NCBI GenBank assembly: GCA_012862575.1
Contig: BLSF01000051.1
Span: forward strand, 62,001-126,000
Length of the DNA stretch: 64,000 nucleotides
DNA from: Parietichytrium sp. I65-24A
Lineage: Eukaryota; Sar; Bigyra; Thraustochytrida; Thraustochytriidae
Direction: 5' to 3'
Shown here: positions 39,229 to 50,723 of the stretch, piece by piece
Position numbering within the stretch: the first letter of the stretch is position 1
How the letters are laid out: the number at the start of each line of letters is the position of its first letter
Position numbers and translations under genes: made by a program
Notes under the pieces: generated by a model
What the model was told of the DNA's origin: nothing
The model's database searches: none
The model's input: only the letters and a program-made list of their open reading frames with translations

Positions 39229-39837
39229 GTTTTGTTTATTCTAGCGCACTGCTCAGCAATTGTCTCGTGGTCTGTTAGGAAACTGCTTCCACAGCAACGC
39301 ATACTGGGTTCAGGTGAGTTCCATGTTTATCACTATTATCACTTCAAGAAGCCAATATTTAAACAAAAAAGAGAAGCATACAAACATATATGAAGCGGTA
39401 TTCGCAATTATCTCCATCATTTCTAGTTTTGTTGATCGCAACCCTGCGAATGATTGCAGGCAGGCAGATGGATTACTAATCGTTGCCATGCTAATAAAGG
39501 GGCTGCGATGTATATAATGGAGAGTCTTCAGTATATGACAATAAAATAATCGGTCGTTGCAAGTTCCATAAAGAGGCACCTATACTTTTAGAACGCGTCG
39601 GACCTTTGTCGCTCTAGTAGCTACTGACTCCGTCGCAATTGGCCAAGACGATGTTGCATCGCAACTCGATTCTACACGTCAGATATTCCTGGGGACACGT
39701 GTAAATATGAGACTGGCGCAATGCGGCTCGCTACGTGGGTGGGTTTGATGAAGGTTACCGTCATCGTTGGCAACGCGACCGAGCGCCCAGTTGCAAATGA
39801 CATTCACCCAAGCGGCGAACATATAGTCTTGCCTCAC
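39229..39837. other. Convergent intergenic region, 609 bp
   Basis: It holds the 3' ends of the nibrin-like and DUSP genes. A possible 54-base terminal intron (39225-39278) of the nibrin-like gene begins here. AATAAA-like signals are at about 39495 and 39540. Confidence 0.5.
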
Positions 39838-41100
39838 CTAAGAGGAAGAGTAGATGTCGAGCTCTTGACGTACAATGGCAGTATCTGCACCGTACAGCTC
39901 CTCAAGAATATTCCATGTCTTCTCGTCCAGACCGACGTAGTGCCTCCCGAGAGCCTGGTTCGGCCATGGCTCGTTGGTCGTGGAGTCGAGATTCAAAAGC
40001 TTGGCGTTATTAATTTTCCCTGGCTTTGAGGCACCTTGCATGAACTGTGTCCATGCTCTGAACCAATCAGCCTCAAGAAGATACCACTTTTCCACGGGCG
40101 TATCAGGCTCCTCAGATGGATGCGCAATGATAGTCAAGCTCGGCCTCAAGTTCTTCTCCATTTCCCGGGAAATTTTCCAAGAATTCTCCTTTCCGCGATC
40201 GTCGCCCCCGTTTCTGGCTGGCGAAGCTGTTTTGCGTGCTGGAGAAGCAACAGGCATCTTCGGGTCCTTGGAACCAGCACGATTTCTGACGATGGGACTT
40301 TGGTGTGCGGATCCGTCAGAATCTTCCTCGGCTTGGTCAATCTCGCTAACGTACTCGGCGTCGTCCTCGCCAAACTTTTCGTCTTCGTCGACTAGGGGCT
40401 CCGATTGTAGCTCCACTCGCACAGGCGACATCCGATCGTCTTGCTGCACCGGCTCCCGAAGGAGGTCCTTGATCTCCGGTGGGTACTCTTCGACCATTTC
40501 ATCTACGCGCTGTTCCACCAATTCACCTCGCTCCCTGCTGTCGCCCTTGTCTTTCTTTGACTTTTTCTTCTTCGACTTCTTTTCCTTGCTCTTACGCCGG
40601 TCGCCCTGGACGCGCGTGGACTCGTCCGGAGACGCTCTCACCGTGCCATCTTGCTCTGCGCGATCCCACACTTCAGTACTGAGATCCGCGTTTCGGATCC
40701 CAGCTCCGCCCGATCCGCTAGGCAGAACGAATGTCTGGCCGCCTGGGGCATCCGCGGCACCTTGTACTCTGCTGGCGCCTCTGACGGCAGGCGAGTCGAT
40801 CCCATTGACGCAGAGCTCCACAAGGTCGGAGAGAACCTTCTTTTCGTTCCCCCTTTTCTGCTGCTGCTGCTGCTGCTGTTGTTGGGAGAGCAAATTCGCC
40901 CGCACGTGCTTTTGCGATGGACCACTGTAGTACATGCTGTCGTGCTCCTGATCTTGGGCGGAATTATGGCTCTGAAAAGGCGAACGTTCCCCGTACACAA
41001 CGTACGCTTCGTCCCCGTCCTTGTTGTTCATGTACTGCTGCAGGTACGCCGGTACCTGCCCCAGCTGGCAGTCCCCTAGCACGCTCTGCAAGTTGCCCAT
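39838..41100 (-). CDS. Stand-alone DUSP-domain protein, candidate N-myristoylation site
   Basis: The first ATG of the frame, at 41100, opens 420 residues in one exon, starting MGNLQSVLGD. Gly2 could be myristoylated. The middle has a polyglutamine run (about ten Q), a Lys/Ser-rich block (EKKSKKKKSKKDKGD) and acidic stretches, and looks disordered. Residues ~330-410 form a DUSP domain: EKWYLLEADWFRAWTQFM, KPGKINNAKLLN, and LGRHYVGLDEKTWNILEELY followed by G. This matches the WYLI...W...PG.I.N..L...YV.V....W..L...YG pattern of DUSP domains, which normally accompany USP catalytic domains. No USP Cys or His box is present, and neighbours are unrelated, so the protein is not a protease. A membrane-associated ubiquitin-pathway adaptor is an inference. 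Confidence 0.82.
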   Translation of the reverse strand: MGNLQSVLGDCQLGQVPAYLQQYMNNKDGDEAYVVYGERSPFQSHNSAQDQEHDSMYYSGPSQKHVRANLLSQQQQQQQQQKRGNEKKVLSDLVELCVNGIDSPAVRGASRVQGAADAPGGQTFVLPSGSGGAGIRNADLSTEVWDRAEQDGTVRASPDESTRVQGDRRKSKEKKSKKKKSKKDKGDSRERGELVEQRVDEMVEEYPPEIKDLLREPVQQDDRMSPVRVELQSEPLVDEDEKFGEDDAEYVSEIDQAEEDSDGSAHQSPIVRNRAGSKDPKMPVASPARKTASPARNGGDDRGKENSWKISREMEKNLRPSLTIIAHPSEEPDTPVEKWYLLEADWFRAWTQFMQGASKPGKINNAKLLNLDSTTNEPWPNQALGRHYVGLDEKTWNILEELYGADTAIVRQELDIYSSS

Positions 41101-41274
41101 TTTGCCCCACGCTCCACGCTCCACGCTCGACACTATGGCCTCGCGGCGACGCCCACGCCCACCGTTCGCGCAGCAAACTCTACTTGGCGCGCTCCTTGCT
41201 GCGTTATCTATATCTTTCCAGTCAAGTGCTCTCTTCCCTACACCTCGATCGCTACCAAATACCCTCTGGCAGAA

Positions 41275-41333
41275 CGCAGATTGCAGAATCCAGAATCCAG
41301 ATTGCAGATTGCAGATTGCAGACTGCAGATTGA
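41275..41333 (+). repeat. Imperfect CAGATTG tandem repeat
   Basis: About eight copies of GCAGATT/CCAGAAT-like 7-base units, 175-235 bases before the DUSP-gene ATG. A short related run is at about 24989-25014. Confidence 0.8.
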
Positions 41334-41504
41334 AGATCCCTATGCCGAGCCTTCTATCAGCGACTACGAAATCGACGGCGGCTGCGCGTACGTATGCGTG
41401 TACGTATGCGTGTATGTGTGTGTGCGCGAGAGAGACACACAGTTACAGTCACAGTCTCAGAGAGACAAAGAGAGACAGACAGTCAAACAATTAAAAACAA
41501 ACAA

Positions 41505-41508
<4 letters not shown>

Positions 41509-41536
<28 letters not shown>
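41509..41536. repeat. (GA)n tract upstream of the DUSP gene
   Basis: Fourteen GA dinucleotides, CT in the gene's sense, about 410 bases before its ATG. Confidence 0.9.
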
Positions 41537-42155
41537 TTGAAATGACTATTACAGTATTACCGTATTGCGGTATTGCTGCATTGTAGGATGTGATTGTGGA
41601 GGAGATGGGAGATGATGGGAGGCATCGGAGACCATGGGACTGGCTAAGGCGAGGTTACAGTATTGGCTAATCAATATCCAGCAACGTTGAATGTTAAAAC
41701 CGGAGGAAGAGTGTCGTAGGCATGTACTAGGGACATGTGCGAACGTGTTGTACAGAGTATGATAGTGTTCAGTTGGCGATATGGGGGTCTTGTAGTAGAG
41801 GCGCACGACCTACTGGGACGTTGTACTGAGTATTGACTATGCAAATTACTAACAAAGAGTGCAGCGCAGCTAAGGGTTTTTTGTTAGGGAAGGCTTTAAC
41901 AGTTGGAATAGCTAGCTACTAGTCCTTTCAGTGGAGTTGAGGGGGGCAAAGTGATCGATAATCAATCGTCAATGCGGGGGAGCAATGGAGCACGTAATAA
42001 ACAATGTATTGACAGTGAATCTGCTGAGGGAACATGTGCGATTTCGATCGAAGAAACGAGTCTGTCTGTGCCAACTGCGAACCGACTGTGAGTGAATGCC
42101 GTACTGGTACGAGTCTTGACGTGGCTTTTACGACTTGGGCAGATTTACTCACTGT

Positions 42156-42201
42156 GAATTCTGAATTCTGAAAAATTGGAATTCTGAATTCTGAAAAATT
42201 G
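42156..42201 (+). repeat. 23-base direct repeat, two perfect copies
   Basis: The unit is GAATTCTGAATTCTGAAAAA plus TTG. The copies abut at 42178/42179. The unit contains a nested GAATTCT repeat. Confidence 0.9.
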
Positions 42202-42477
42202 AAGTTGGGAAACGTGCGCAATTCGTCGGATTTGATTGCGTGATGTCCGGTTTCTTTGCCAAAGATTGCGAAAAGGACAACGAAGAAAGAAGGTCTGATG
42301 CGAGTTCAAGGTTTCGTCCTTTGTAGAAAAGTTGTACGATGTCTCGGCGAGCTGGGAGCCTGGGGAGACCGCGCGAATCAGCGCTGTGTTGGAATGAGAG
42401 AACGTGAAAATTAATCTTCAGAACAGAATTTGGAACTCTCGTTTGGTGCGCACAGTATTCAGGTGATGTGCGAGCTA

Positions 42478-45400
42478 TCATTCTGCCTCAGCACCGCTGG
42501 AACCCAGAAAGGCTGTCATCTGGTCAAGCTGCGCTCGGTGAGATTGCTTCATAGTTTCAATGGTTTCTTGCAGCTCCTCAATCTCTTCTTCTCGCTCACC
42601 AAAGAGCTGCAAGAGCGTGTCAAAGCGGGTTGCAGTTTCCTCGAGAGCGGGGATTCTCTCGAGCTGTTTAGAGAGGGATTGCGCCCTTTCGCTCATTCGT
42701 ACCAGTTCCTCGGAAAGCGCGTCCCGAGCTCTCTCGACGGTTGCCATTTGTGCCTTTAGGGAATCGATTTGGCTTTGTTTAAGGGAGATCTGTGATTTCA
42801 GCTGCTGCAAATGAAGCATGGAAGGCGCGTCCCCGGCTGCGGCCGATGAAAACAGGTCCTCCTCCAAAGCGGGCGAGCGGCTCTGATCCGAAGGAGAGGA
42901 TGCTTGCTGGCCAATGTGAAGGTCTGACAAAATGGCTTCTTGAGACCTGGTCGGGTCAGAGTACGAAATTCGCGAGGCGGCAATGGAGGACGGGTTGCTT
43001 GTGTCCGAGTGCAAGCTTGATGTGGATCCCTTGCGTCGCATCGAAGACACTTGCGACTCCACATCGCGAAGCTTCCTCTCAAGCCTCTCCCTAGCTTCCT
43101 CATGAAGCTGTGACATGGCGTCCATTTCCTGCTCGTGACGCTCTTGAGCCACCGCAATTGTGTTGCGTAGTTTGGATTCGGCAGCTTTCAGCTCATTCAC
43201 GCGCTGGGTGTGGCGGTCTCGTAGTTCGTCTATCTGTGTGTGGAGTGATGCGTTCTCCTTCTCCAAAAGAACAATTCTCTCGCGCGCGTGACGAAGTTGC
43301 GACTCTGCGCGAGACCTTTCCGTTTTTGCCGTTTCCCGGGCGGCTTCTAGCTCAGCAACACGAAGGGACAACTCGCCGCGAGTAGAGTCTGCCTCAAGCT
43401 TGGCAGACTTTGCGGCCGCTTCAGACTTCTCCGCGGCGAGAAGACGGGACATAATTGAGCTCTGTGACGCTTCATAAGAGTTCCTCTGAGTTTCAATCAT
43501 ATTCTCTAAGGCTTCCACTTGGCGAAGCAGAGGCTTGGTGGACTTTGCAGCGCTCGCGACGAGGTCTTCGTTGCGTTTCTCCGCAATCTGGAGCTGATGG
43601 CGAAGAAGCTTGATGTCCTTTCGAAGCGACTCCTCCGTGTACGAGCTCTCGGTTCCTCGGTCCGTAAGGGCTTGCTGCATTTCCGCCACAGACCTCTCCA
43701 TCACCGAAGCGCGGTCGTTGCGGACCTGGGCGGAGCGAATTTGCTCTTGTAATTGATGGCGAAGCTGCTCCTGCTCCAATCTAGCAGCATTGAGCTCTTG
43801 CTGAACAGCGCCTGTCGCCTTTTTCTGCTCTGTCAGTTCCTTCCACGCCTCGTCCAAGGCGCTCTGCAAATGGGAAGATCGAGCGGTTTCCTTTTCAAAT
43901 TTGGCCATGGCGTCATGATACTTCTTCTCCATTTCCACGGTTGATGAGGATATCTTCGCAAAGGTTGCTTCCCCGCGCTTCACATTCTGTTCCGTTGTTT
44001 TCAGGTCGCCTGTAACCCGCTTCAATTCGTTGCTTACGGCCTCCAATTTGCTTTGCAGCTGCTCGCTCGAAGCAGTCAGCTCTCGCTTCTCCTCGCGAAG
44101 CTTCTTGATGGTACTCTCTAGCTGGCCGATCTTTTTGGAGAGCGCCAAGCCCTCCTCCATAAGCCCGCCGGCACGCTTCTCGGCATCTCTAGCCTTCTCT
44201 TCACTCTGCTTCGCTTTGCTTTCTGCCTTTCTGAGCGCTTGCTGGAGGCTCTTTAGGCTTCCAGAACTGTTTTGCTCCGTAGCAGCTCGAACGCGTTCAG
44301 CATCTTCTAACGCAGCCACTCGTTGCTTTGTTGCTAATAACTCATCTCGCAAAGAGTCATTCTCTTCTAACAGTTGTGATGATCTCATCACTGCAGACTC
44401 CAGCTGGCGCTCGCGCTCGGCGATTGTGTTTTGCAATGAGAGATGAATTTTGTCTAGCATCTCTTGATCCGGGATATCTTTCACAGAGTCTGCTGCAGCT
44501 TCTGCGACAACAACGGTATTCTCGTGATCAACGCTAAAACCCTTCGAACTGGAATTCGAATATCCGTTTTCTTCGACACCATCGGGTGACTCTATCACTT
44601 GCTCATGTGACCGATGAGGGTCAACACTTTGACCAGCGTCCAGCTCGTCTTGTGCGACGCTCTGTTCTCCCGATGGCGTTATCTCATTCTCCTCTGCTGA
44701 GTGATCGCTAACTATCTCTCCGTGAGCAAGTTGATCTTGATTTTGATCCCGGTCCTCTTCGGCTGAACTTCTTGAGAGGTCTTCGTCAGCCATAGTTTGA
44801 TGTTGTTCCAGCGGAAGCACAGAGGCATCGGCTGCTGGGGTCTCTGGAGTGTAATTTGCATTCAGAGAAGGCTCCATCTCCCCTTCGTCCTCATCATCCC
44901 ACCCATCACTCGGCGCGGCTGTTGCTTCCTCGTGCTTGGCGTCGGGCTCGAACCCTGCCTCTCCAATAGGAGTGGCCACATCCAAAGCATCATCCCCAAG
45001 TTCTTCCTCCCATCCGTTGCTAACGGCGGGCTCCCCTGGCTCTGGTATCTCTGCTCCTGCACCTATTACGTTTGAGTTCTCGGAATCAGCAGACACTGTT
45101 GGGCTTACTTCCACTGTTTTATCCGCGTCAACGATCTCAGAGCCCTGAACTTGATCGCTGATGTTTTCCTTCTCATGAGCAAGTTCAACTTGGTGGCTCT
45201 GAGCTTCGGACGCACTTGCCTCTTCGTCCAGCTCATCGCCTTCGACGTCCCAACCATCATTGACAGAATCTTCAGCCTGTTGCTCCACATCATCAAACCT
45301 TGCGCGTCAGTGTCAACGCCCTCACTACTTATGCCCTGGTCAGGGGATTGGGGTTGGGGTTGCGGTTGCTTATCCTCCGCAGGCAACGCCGATGGAAGCT

Positions 45401-45944
45401 GGTCGCCGACGTCAATATCATCTTCAATGGCCCAAGCGTCAGAGTCAACAGGAGCCTCTCCCACATCGGCCACTAAACCTTGCTCGGGCAGTTCGGCTCT
45501 TTCAGTGAGGTCATCGCGTGGTTCAACTTCATCATGCGTGACATCCAGGTCGTCATCGTCTTGATCCCATCCGTCCGATGCGGCAGCTTCCGGTGATTTC
45601 TCATCCACATCAATATGTGGGGGAGGAGTGACAGCAATGTCCGTCTGTGGCAACGCTGCGACAGCTGCCTTTGTGTCGGAAGCCTGCTCCTCCAAGCCAA
45701 AGCTTCCAAAAAAGCTGTCTGGCCCATCCGCGGCCGATACATTCTCCTGTTCCGCTAATGCGACAGCGTCAGGTTTTGGTTTCCCACCAGGTGTAGCGTT
45801 GCCATCCTCAACCTCATCCTCATTTTCTTCCACCTGTCCATCCGCTCCAACAGCTTCGTCCAGCTGCTTCTCCATCGCATCTTTGAAGTCCTTGAACTGA
45901 TCCAGCACACCGGACACCCGGTTCCACGACGATCCCCAATCCAT
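42478..45944 (-). CDS. TMF1: TMF1-like golgin, coding frame shifts near 45295
   Basis: The N-terminal frame starts at the ATG at 45944 (MDWGSSWNRVSGVLDQFKDF) and runs about 216 residues. The coding sense then moves to another frame, open from about 45299 to the stop at 42478 (about 940 residues). Total is about 1155 residues, close to human TMF1. The N-terminal third is acidic with five DGWD-like motifs (SDGWDQDDDD, SDAWAIEDD, NDGWDVEGDE, SNGWEEELGD, SDGWDDEDEG). A long coiled coil follows. The C-terminus matches the TMF Rab6-binding region: DSLKAQMATVERARDALSEE, IPALEETATRFDTLLQLFGE and REEEIEELQETIETMKQSHR. TMF golgins tether vesicles at the Golgi. The frame change is either one missing base in this sequence, a real frameshift, or an unusually small intron. 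Confidence 0.85.
45285..45305 (-). other. Reading-frame change inside the golgin gene
   Basis: Upstream the frame reads GVDTDAQG. In the next frame FDDVEQQAEDSVNDGWD continues the acidic-tryptophan pattern, while the original frame turns into a basic, unrelated sequence. A stop in the downstream frame just before this point confines the change to about a dozen bases. One added base after CAAGG would join the frames. Confidence 0.75.
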
Positions 45945-46935
45945 CTTCACACCTGCTAAACTCAAACCCTCCCTGTCAACAGGAAGGCGCACACCCTCGT
46001 CCCAGTTTATGTTTTCTTGTTTCCTTTCACGCCAAAGCCTGCCCGCTCAAAATACGATCTTGACGCATGCATACATGCGCTTCAGCACAGCGCCTATTTC
46101 TCAACCTATGAAGCGTTGTTTCCGCAGCAGTCTCGATCTCCTGAACGTCAATACTTTCGTGTTGCTCTTTCAATTGAGCAAGACAGAGACAATACACTGT
46201 CCACCTCGGCGTATCCTCTGCGCTTTCGCGGCAACTTGGCGTGCCCGAGGCCGCTGCTATGCTCTCAGCTAAGGATTGCCTAGCGGAGAACCCCGCGTTG
46301 TCCGCGCGGCGGTGTGTTTGGAGGTGCACAATGCGATGTACACTCGGTGTGGCATAGTATAGTAGGGCATCGTAAAAAATAGAATCAAAATCCGGTCCTT
46401 CAAGACCTTCAAGTGACGGTTGTTCTGCACTTCGTTACGCCAGCGTAACCTCCGTTGACGTGTCTAAATGCCTCGAAGTTGACCTATACGCGTCACGAAG
46501 AGTCTGGTGTGACGATGGGAGACACAAGGGATGGATGGAGCCAGCCGTGATGCGTAGTACCTGTACTGAAGGTGTGGTCTGATTGTTTGTTTGTTGTTTG
46601 TTGTTGAACTTTAATGAACTTGTTGAACATTGAAACAGATCATCCAGGAAGTAAGAGGCGAGGCTTTCTATTCATTCATCCCTTTCGCCGTAGAAAACGA
46701 TTCTCAATGAACAGAAGAGGATAAACATGGATAAACTATCGTTAAGGCATGTCAAGTCGCTTATCTCGTCACCTCTAGCTAGCTATCTCATAGCTCTTAA
46801 CTATAGATCTCTACTCTTGCTAAGTCAATTAACTCTCTAGATAGGATAGCGATTAGCTGCTGGGTAGGAGTTTCACTATTGTGCCGATCCTTGAATTTCA
46901 GTGGCGTAATTTTTCTTTTCACCTGGAGAACATGT

Positions 46936-46981
46936 GATCTTGAAAAAAACAATGTCATGATCTTGAAAAAAACAATGTCAT
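46936..46981 (+). repeat. 23-base direct repeat, two perfect copies
   Basis: The unit is GATCTTGAAAAAAACAATGT plus CAT, present twice in tandem. Confidence 0.9.
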
Positions 46982-49311
46982 GCGGGATGTGAGATGTGTG
47001 ACGGTGCGGGATGGGATATGATGGAATGAAGGAATCTTTTATTTACATTCGCGAGATTCGCGAGATGAGGGAAGCGGCGGCCAAGAAAGCTCGCGGGAGG
47101 CCAGTAGCGCTGAGCAAAACAGGACGGGTCCCGTGTAGGTTGAAGAGTGGGATGGTTTTCTTCAGCTTGGCTTCCAAATACACTCTGGTACTGAGTACTC
47201 TGAGTGCGAGTGTTCGAGTTGTTCGAGTACCTGGTACTCAGTACTCACATGTCAGTACTCCTTCTCCCCCTACATTCGCGACTCGCAGAGTATGTCTCGC
47301 ACAGGCAACTTTCACATGGTGGCGCCGCTCTCCTGCTCCTTGTCTCTCGCCGAGCGGTAAGTTAGCCTATTACTCTCATCCCTCGCTGCTCCTACCTGTG
47401 AGGCGATAAACGCGGCGCAAGATGAGACCCTCTCAGACCTCTCAGGCTAATAGCCTGCTGTGAGCGAGCAGTTGCTGTGCTGTGTTGAAAGAAAGAAGAA
47501 AGAAAGAAAGAAAAGAGAGTGAGAGAGAGAAAGAAAAAAGGTCCCAGCGCAAGCTCTAAACTGGGAACATCCTGGAACGAGTAAGTGTCAGTACTGTGAG
47601 GATGAATGTCCTTGGATGTGCGATGGAACCTGGCTGGTTGTTTAGAGTAGGCTAGATATGTCGCGACGCAGCTTGCCTTGCATTGCACAGCGTAGCAGAA
47701 CTAGGCACCCAGCTTCCTCTTTGTGGCGAGCGGAGGAGCTCATACTGAGCAACGCTCACACTCGTAGCCAGCCCAATGTTGCGCTGGGGATCGCTGGAAC
47801 ACTTCTTGCTCTAGCTGAATTGAACTTTGAAACTTGCTTTTATCAGCTGCAAGCTGCTTGCCATGTGGCCATGTGCGTTGGTTGCTTGGTATTCAATGCT
47901 TGGTTCTGGCCCTCTCTCTGTCCACCTCAGCAAAAGTCTGTGCAACTCACATTCTTTCTATGCAGCGGCTGCTCGTGAGATGGATGGCTCGAAAGACCGA
48001 ACGAAACTGGAGATCGATTCCAACGTCCGAGCGAGCGCATCAGCTGCACGAGGGACAACCGCGAGTGCCTTGGTCTGTGTGGCGTGACCTATTTGAAGAC
48101 CCTGGCTCCCTGGCTTCGGAGAATCGCAGTCAAGACTCCATCCCTCACCAACTTTGGACTCACAATCAACTAACACAGTCCACGAAGGCAGCAAGAGGTG
48201 GACTAGCACCTGTCCTCCCGCGCAACAAATTGCCTGAGTCGCCTAAGATGTGTGAGCGCTGGCGTTTGGAAACAAGTCGTCAAGCATCGTCAAGCTCGAG
48301 ACTCGAGCAGCTTCATCGCATCGCCACGCATTGCATTGCATCGCATCTCCTGCCGAGGCATCGGGAAGCATGATGAAATTGACTTGTGTTTTGCTAAAGA
48401 AACCGCAGGTCGAGTGTGTGGAGTAAAGAGCAGGTCCTAGTAATAGTCACTCCAGCACAGCGCAGCACAGCCCAGCACACAGTACAATGCAACTCGAAAC
48501 CTGCGAGTGAGAGGGGCATCAACAACACTGACTCTTGCTCTGCGTTGCTCGAGTACAGCACTCACTGCCGTTGCACTTGCAATCATGTGTCCTTCTTCTT
48601 TCCTCGAGCCCTATCTCCCACCTATGGGTTGCGTTTGGATGCCTATTAATTTCAAGGAGACGGACTTGAAGTTGCGTTGCAAGTCAGAAATATGTGTCGA
48701 TTATGTCGAGTGACATTGGCTTGTTAGTCTGCCGGTATGTAGGACACTGATCAGAATATTTATCATGAGTCCTGAGTTGAGTTTAGAAATTCACAACTAG
48801 TTCAGAATGCGTCTATGGTGGAAGGAAAAGGTAGAAGCAGCGTTTTCCTGAGGGAAGCGGTCCTAAGAAGAAAGCAAGACGTGAAGGAGACGTGGAACGA
48901 TTTGCACCTAGTGGATAAAAAGAAGAGGATCGTGGCCGCCTCTTTTTCATTTGTATTATTATTATTATTATTTTCTTATGATGCTAGTTTTCAATCAATG
49001 AACAGTGACCATTTTAATATCATTCAGTTTTTCAGAATTCAGAACAACTCCCAAAAAAAGAAATAAGATTCTCAGCTTTTAGAAGTTGCTTCCAATCGCC
49101 CGATCTCGATTTTGCGGATTATTAGCACTCAAATTTTTTACATACCGTTGCCAAACGAGCTAGGACTTGTAGCGTGGAGCTCCAAATTTGATACGTGGAA
49201 TCAAAAACATTTTAATCAAAATCAAATCCGAACTTTTCTTCTCTCACTCCTTCCCTGTCTGCCTCTGCCTCTCTCCATGTTTCCCTCTCTCCCTCTTCAT
49301 GTTTCCCTCTC

Positions 49312-49331
49312 CCTCTCTCTCTCTCTCTCTC
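49312..49331 (+). repeat. (CT)n tract
   Basis: About nine CT dinucleotides in a wider pyrimidine-rich region (49230-49335). Confidence 0.9.
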
Positions 49332-49577
49332 CGGTCTCGTAGCACGCGGGGGAAGCAAGAGTGCAGCAGACCTTTTCCTCTCTCCCTCTGTCCCTCGGTA
49401 GTTGATGAGTTCACCGGAACGGTCAAAGCTCCGCATCACGAAAACTCTGCAATGACTGCAATGGCGACAATGAAAAGTGTGCTTTGCTTGTTGTTGACCA
49501 CTGACAAGTGATGAGGGAGTGAGTGTGAGGTTGTCAGGTCGTCAGGTTGTCAGGTCAGCGGAGACGCATTTAAAAGG

Positions 49578-49632
49578 AGAGAGAGAGAGAAAGAGAGAAA
49601 GAAAGATGGAGAAAGAGAGAGAGAGAGAGAGA
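49578..49632 (+). repeat. GA-rich purine tract
   Basis: A GAGAGA/GAAA run of about 55 bases. It is complementary in character to the CT-rich region 250 bases to its left. Confidence 0.9.
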
Positions 49633-50723
49633 AAACCTTGGGAGCCATTCACGAAACGCTGCTCCTCTCTAGCTTGAGCACGGGAGTGTCAGTCGTCCAA
49701 CGCGGCCGCCGTTGTGAACCATTTCGCAACTCTGGTCGACAGCTTGCTCTCCGGCCGAGCTTACCTTTTGCGAGGGAAAAGGACAAACAAACTACGCCAC
49801 ATGGAGCGTCTGAGGAAGGCAAGGTGAAGGTGAGGGGCCGGGGAAAGTGGAACTCGGAGGCCACGGCAGCGAGACCTCATGAGATCCCAATCAGCCAACT
49901 AGCCTTGCCGTTCGGAAGAGCAATTTGAGCAACCGAGCGACGACGAAGTGAGCGTGGGCATTGGAGAGCCGACTCCAGAGTCTCGCGAAATCTTTGAGAG
50001 AATTCATACCTCAGCGCCCACCTGCTGGGGAGAGCTGAGGGCTGCTTAGGCTGGTCAAGCGGGATCAAACGCTGGCAAGTTCATTGGCACAGGTCTAAGA
50101 CGGGTCAAGACTGGTCAAGAATCTTGTTTCACTCTCAACATCATTTACCTTTGCCCACGCGCTGATGTGAATTCTTACAAAAGTGCATGCACATTCAGCC
50201 TGCTTTGTGGCAGATGGCGCGGTGCCCCGAGCAACGCGAGAAAGCCATCGATGGATGAAGACAACAAGCTGCGAGCAAAGAAATCGTCTCGCGTGCCCAG
50301 TGTAGGACAGGCTGCTTGCTCGGTCGGGGTACCGCCACTCGTTCGCAACGATCCGCGACGCTTACCAGGGCGGGCAAGCAGTTGAATCGCGTGGGACGCT
50401 GCCGGTCGACACAACACTTGGGGAATGTGAGTGGCGAATGCCGCCATGCACGAGACACAGGAAAAGGGAACCGGGAGTGCAAGCAGCAGTCTCGCGCGCT
50501 GGCCAAAGGAGGGTCATCAAGTTAGTAAAATGGAGTCGGCGCTACAAGGGAAAAGAAAACGAGCAAAGTTCGATATATTTTCACTTTCCACAGAGGTCCC
50601 TGTACGAGCCCGCCGCAACTGCGCGTTCTGGAACACAGCAACGAGGGCCCGCAGGAATACAGGGGGGGTTTTCTCCAAAATTTGAGTAATCCAGAACTAC
50701 GGAGTGAATACTAAAGTCGAGAA

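Larger units (their letters stand above)
41101..42477. other. Intergenic, 1.38 kb, repeat-rich
   Basis: It contains an AGATTGC-type tandem (41275-41333), a GTACGTATGCGT run (41388-41418), a GA tract (41509-41536) and a 23-base duplicated unit (42156-42201). No gene is supported. It should include the promoter of the DUSP gene. Confidence 0.6.
45945..50723. other. Gene-poor stretch, 4.8 kb
   Basis: No convincing gene is seen on either strand. It holds the golgin promoter, a 23-base tandem duplicate (46936-46981), TACTGAGTACT-like motifs (47187-47247), AAAG/GA purine runs (about 47490-47540), a TTA run (48953-48972), CT and GA tracts (49312-49331, 49578-49632) and many short G/C-rich repeats. 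Confidence 0.5.

Noticed and set aside
39974-40930. 318-codon plus-strand frame opposite the DUSP gene
   Set aside because: It is Ser/Cys/Phe-rich, without domains, and the minus frame has a clear DUSP domain.
45287-45328. A 42-base intron to explain the golgin frame change
   Set aside because: The only phase-compatible donor is GTTGAC, which is poor, and 42 bases is shorter than the 74 and 105 base introns seen here. A single missing base is simpler.
48815-49066. 83-codon plus frame with one hydrophobic segment
   Set aside because: The hydrophobic part is made by a TTATTA microsatellite (48953-48972). There is no other support.
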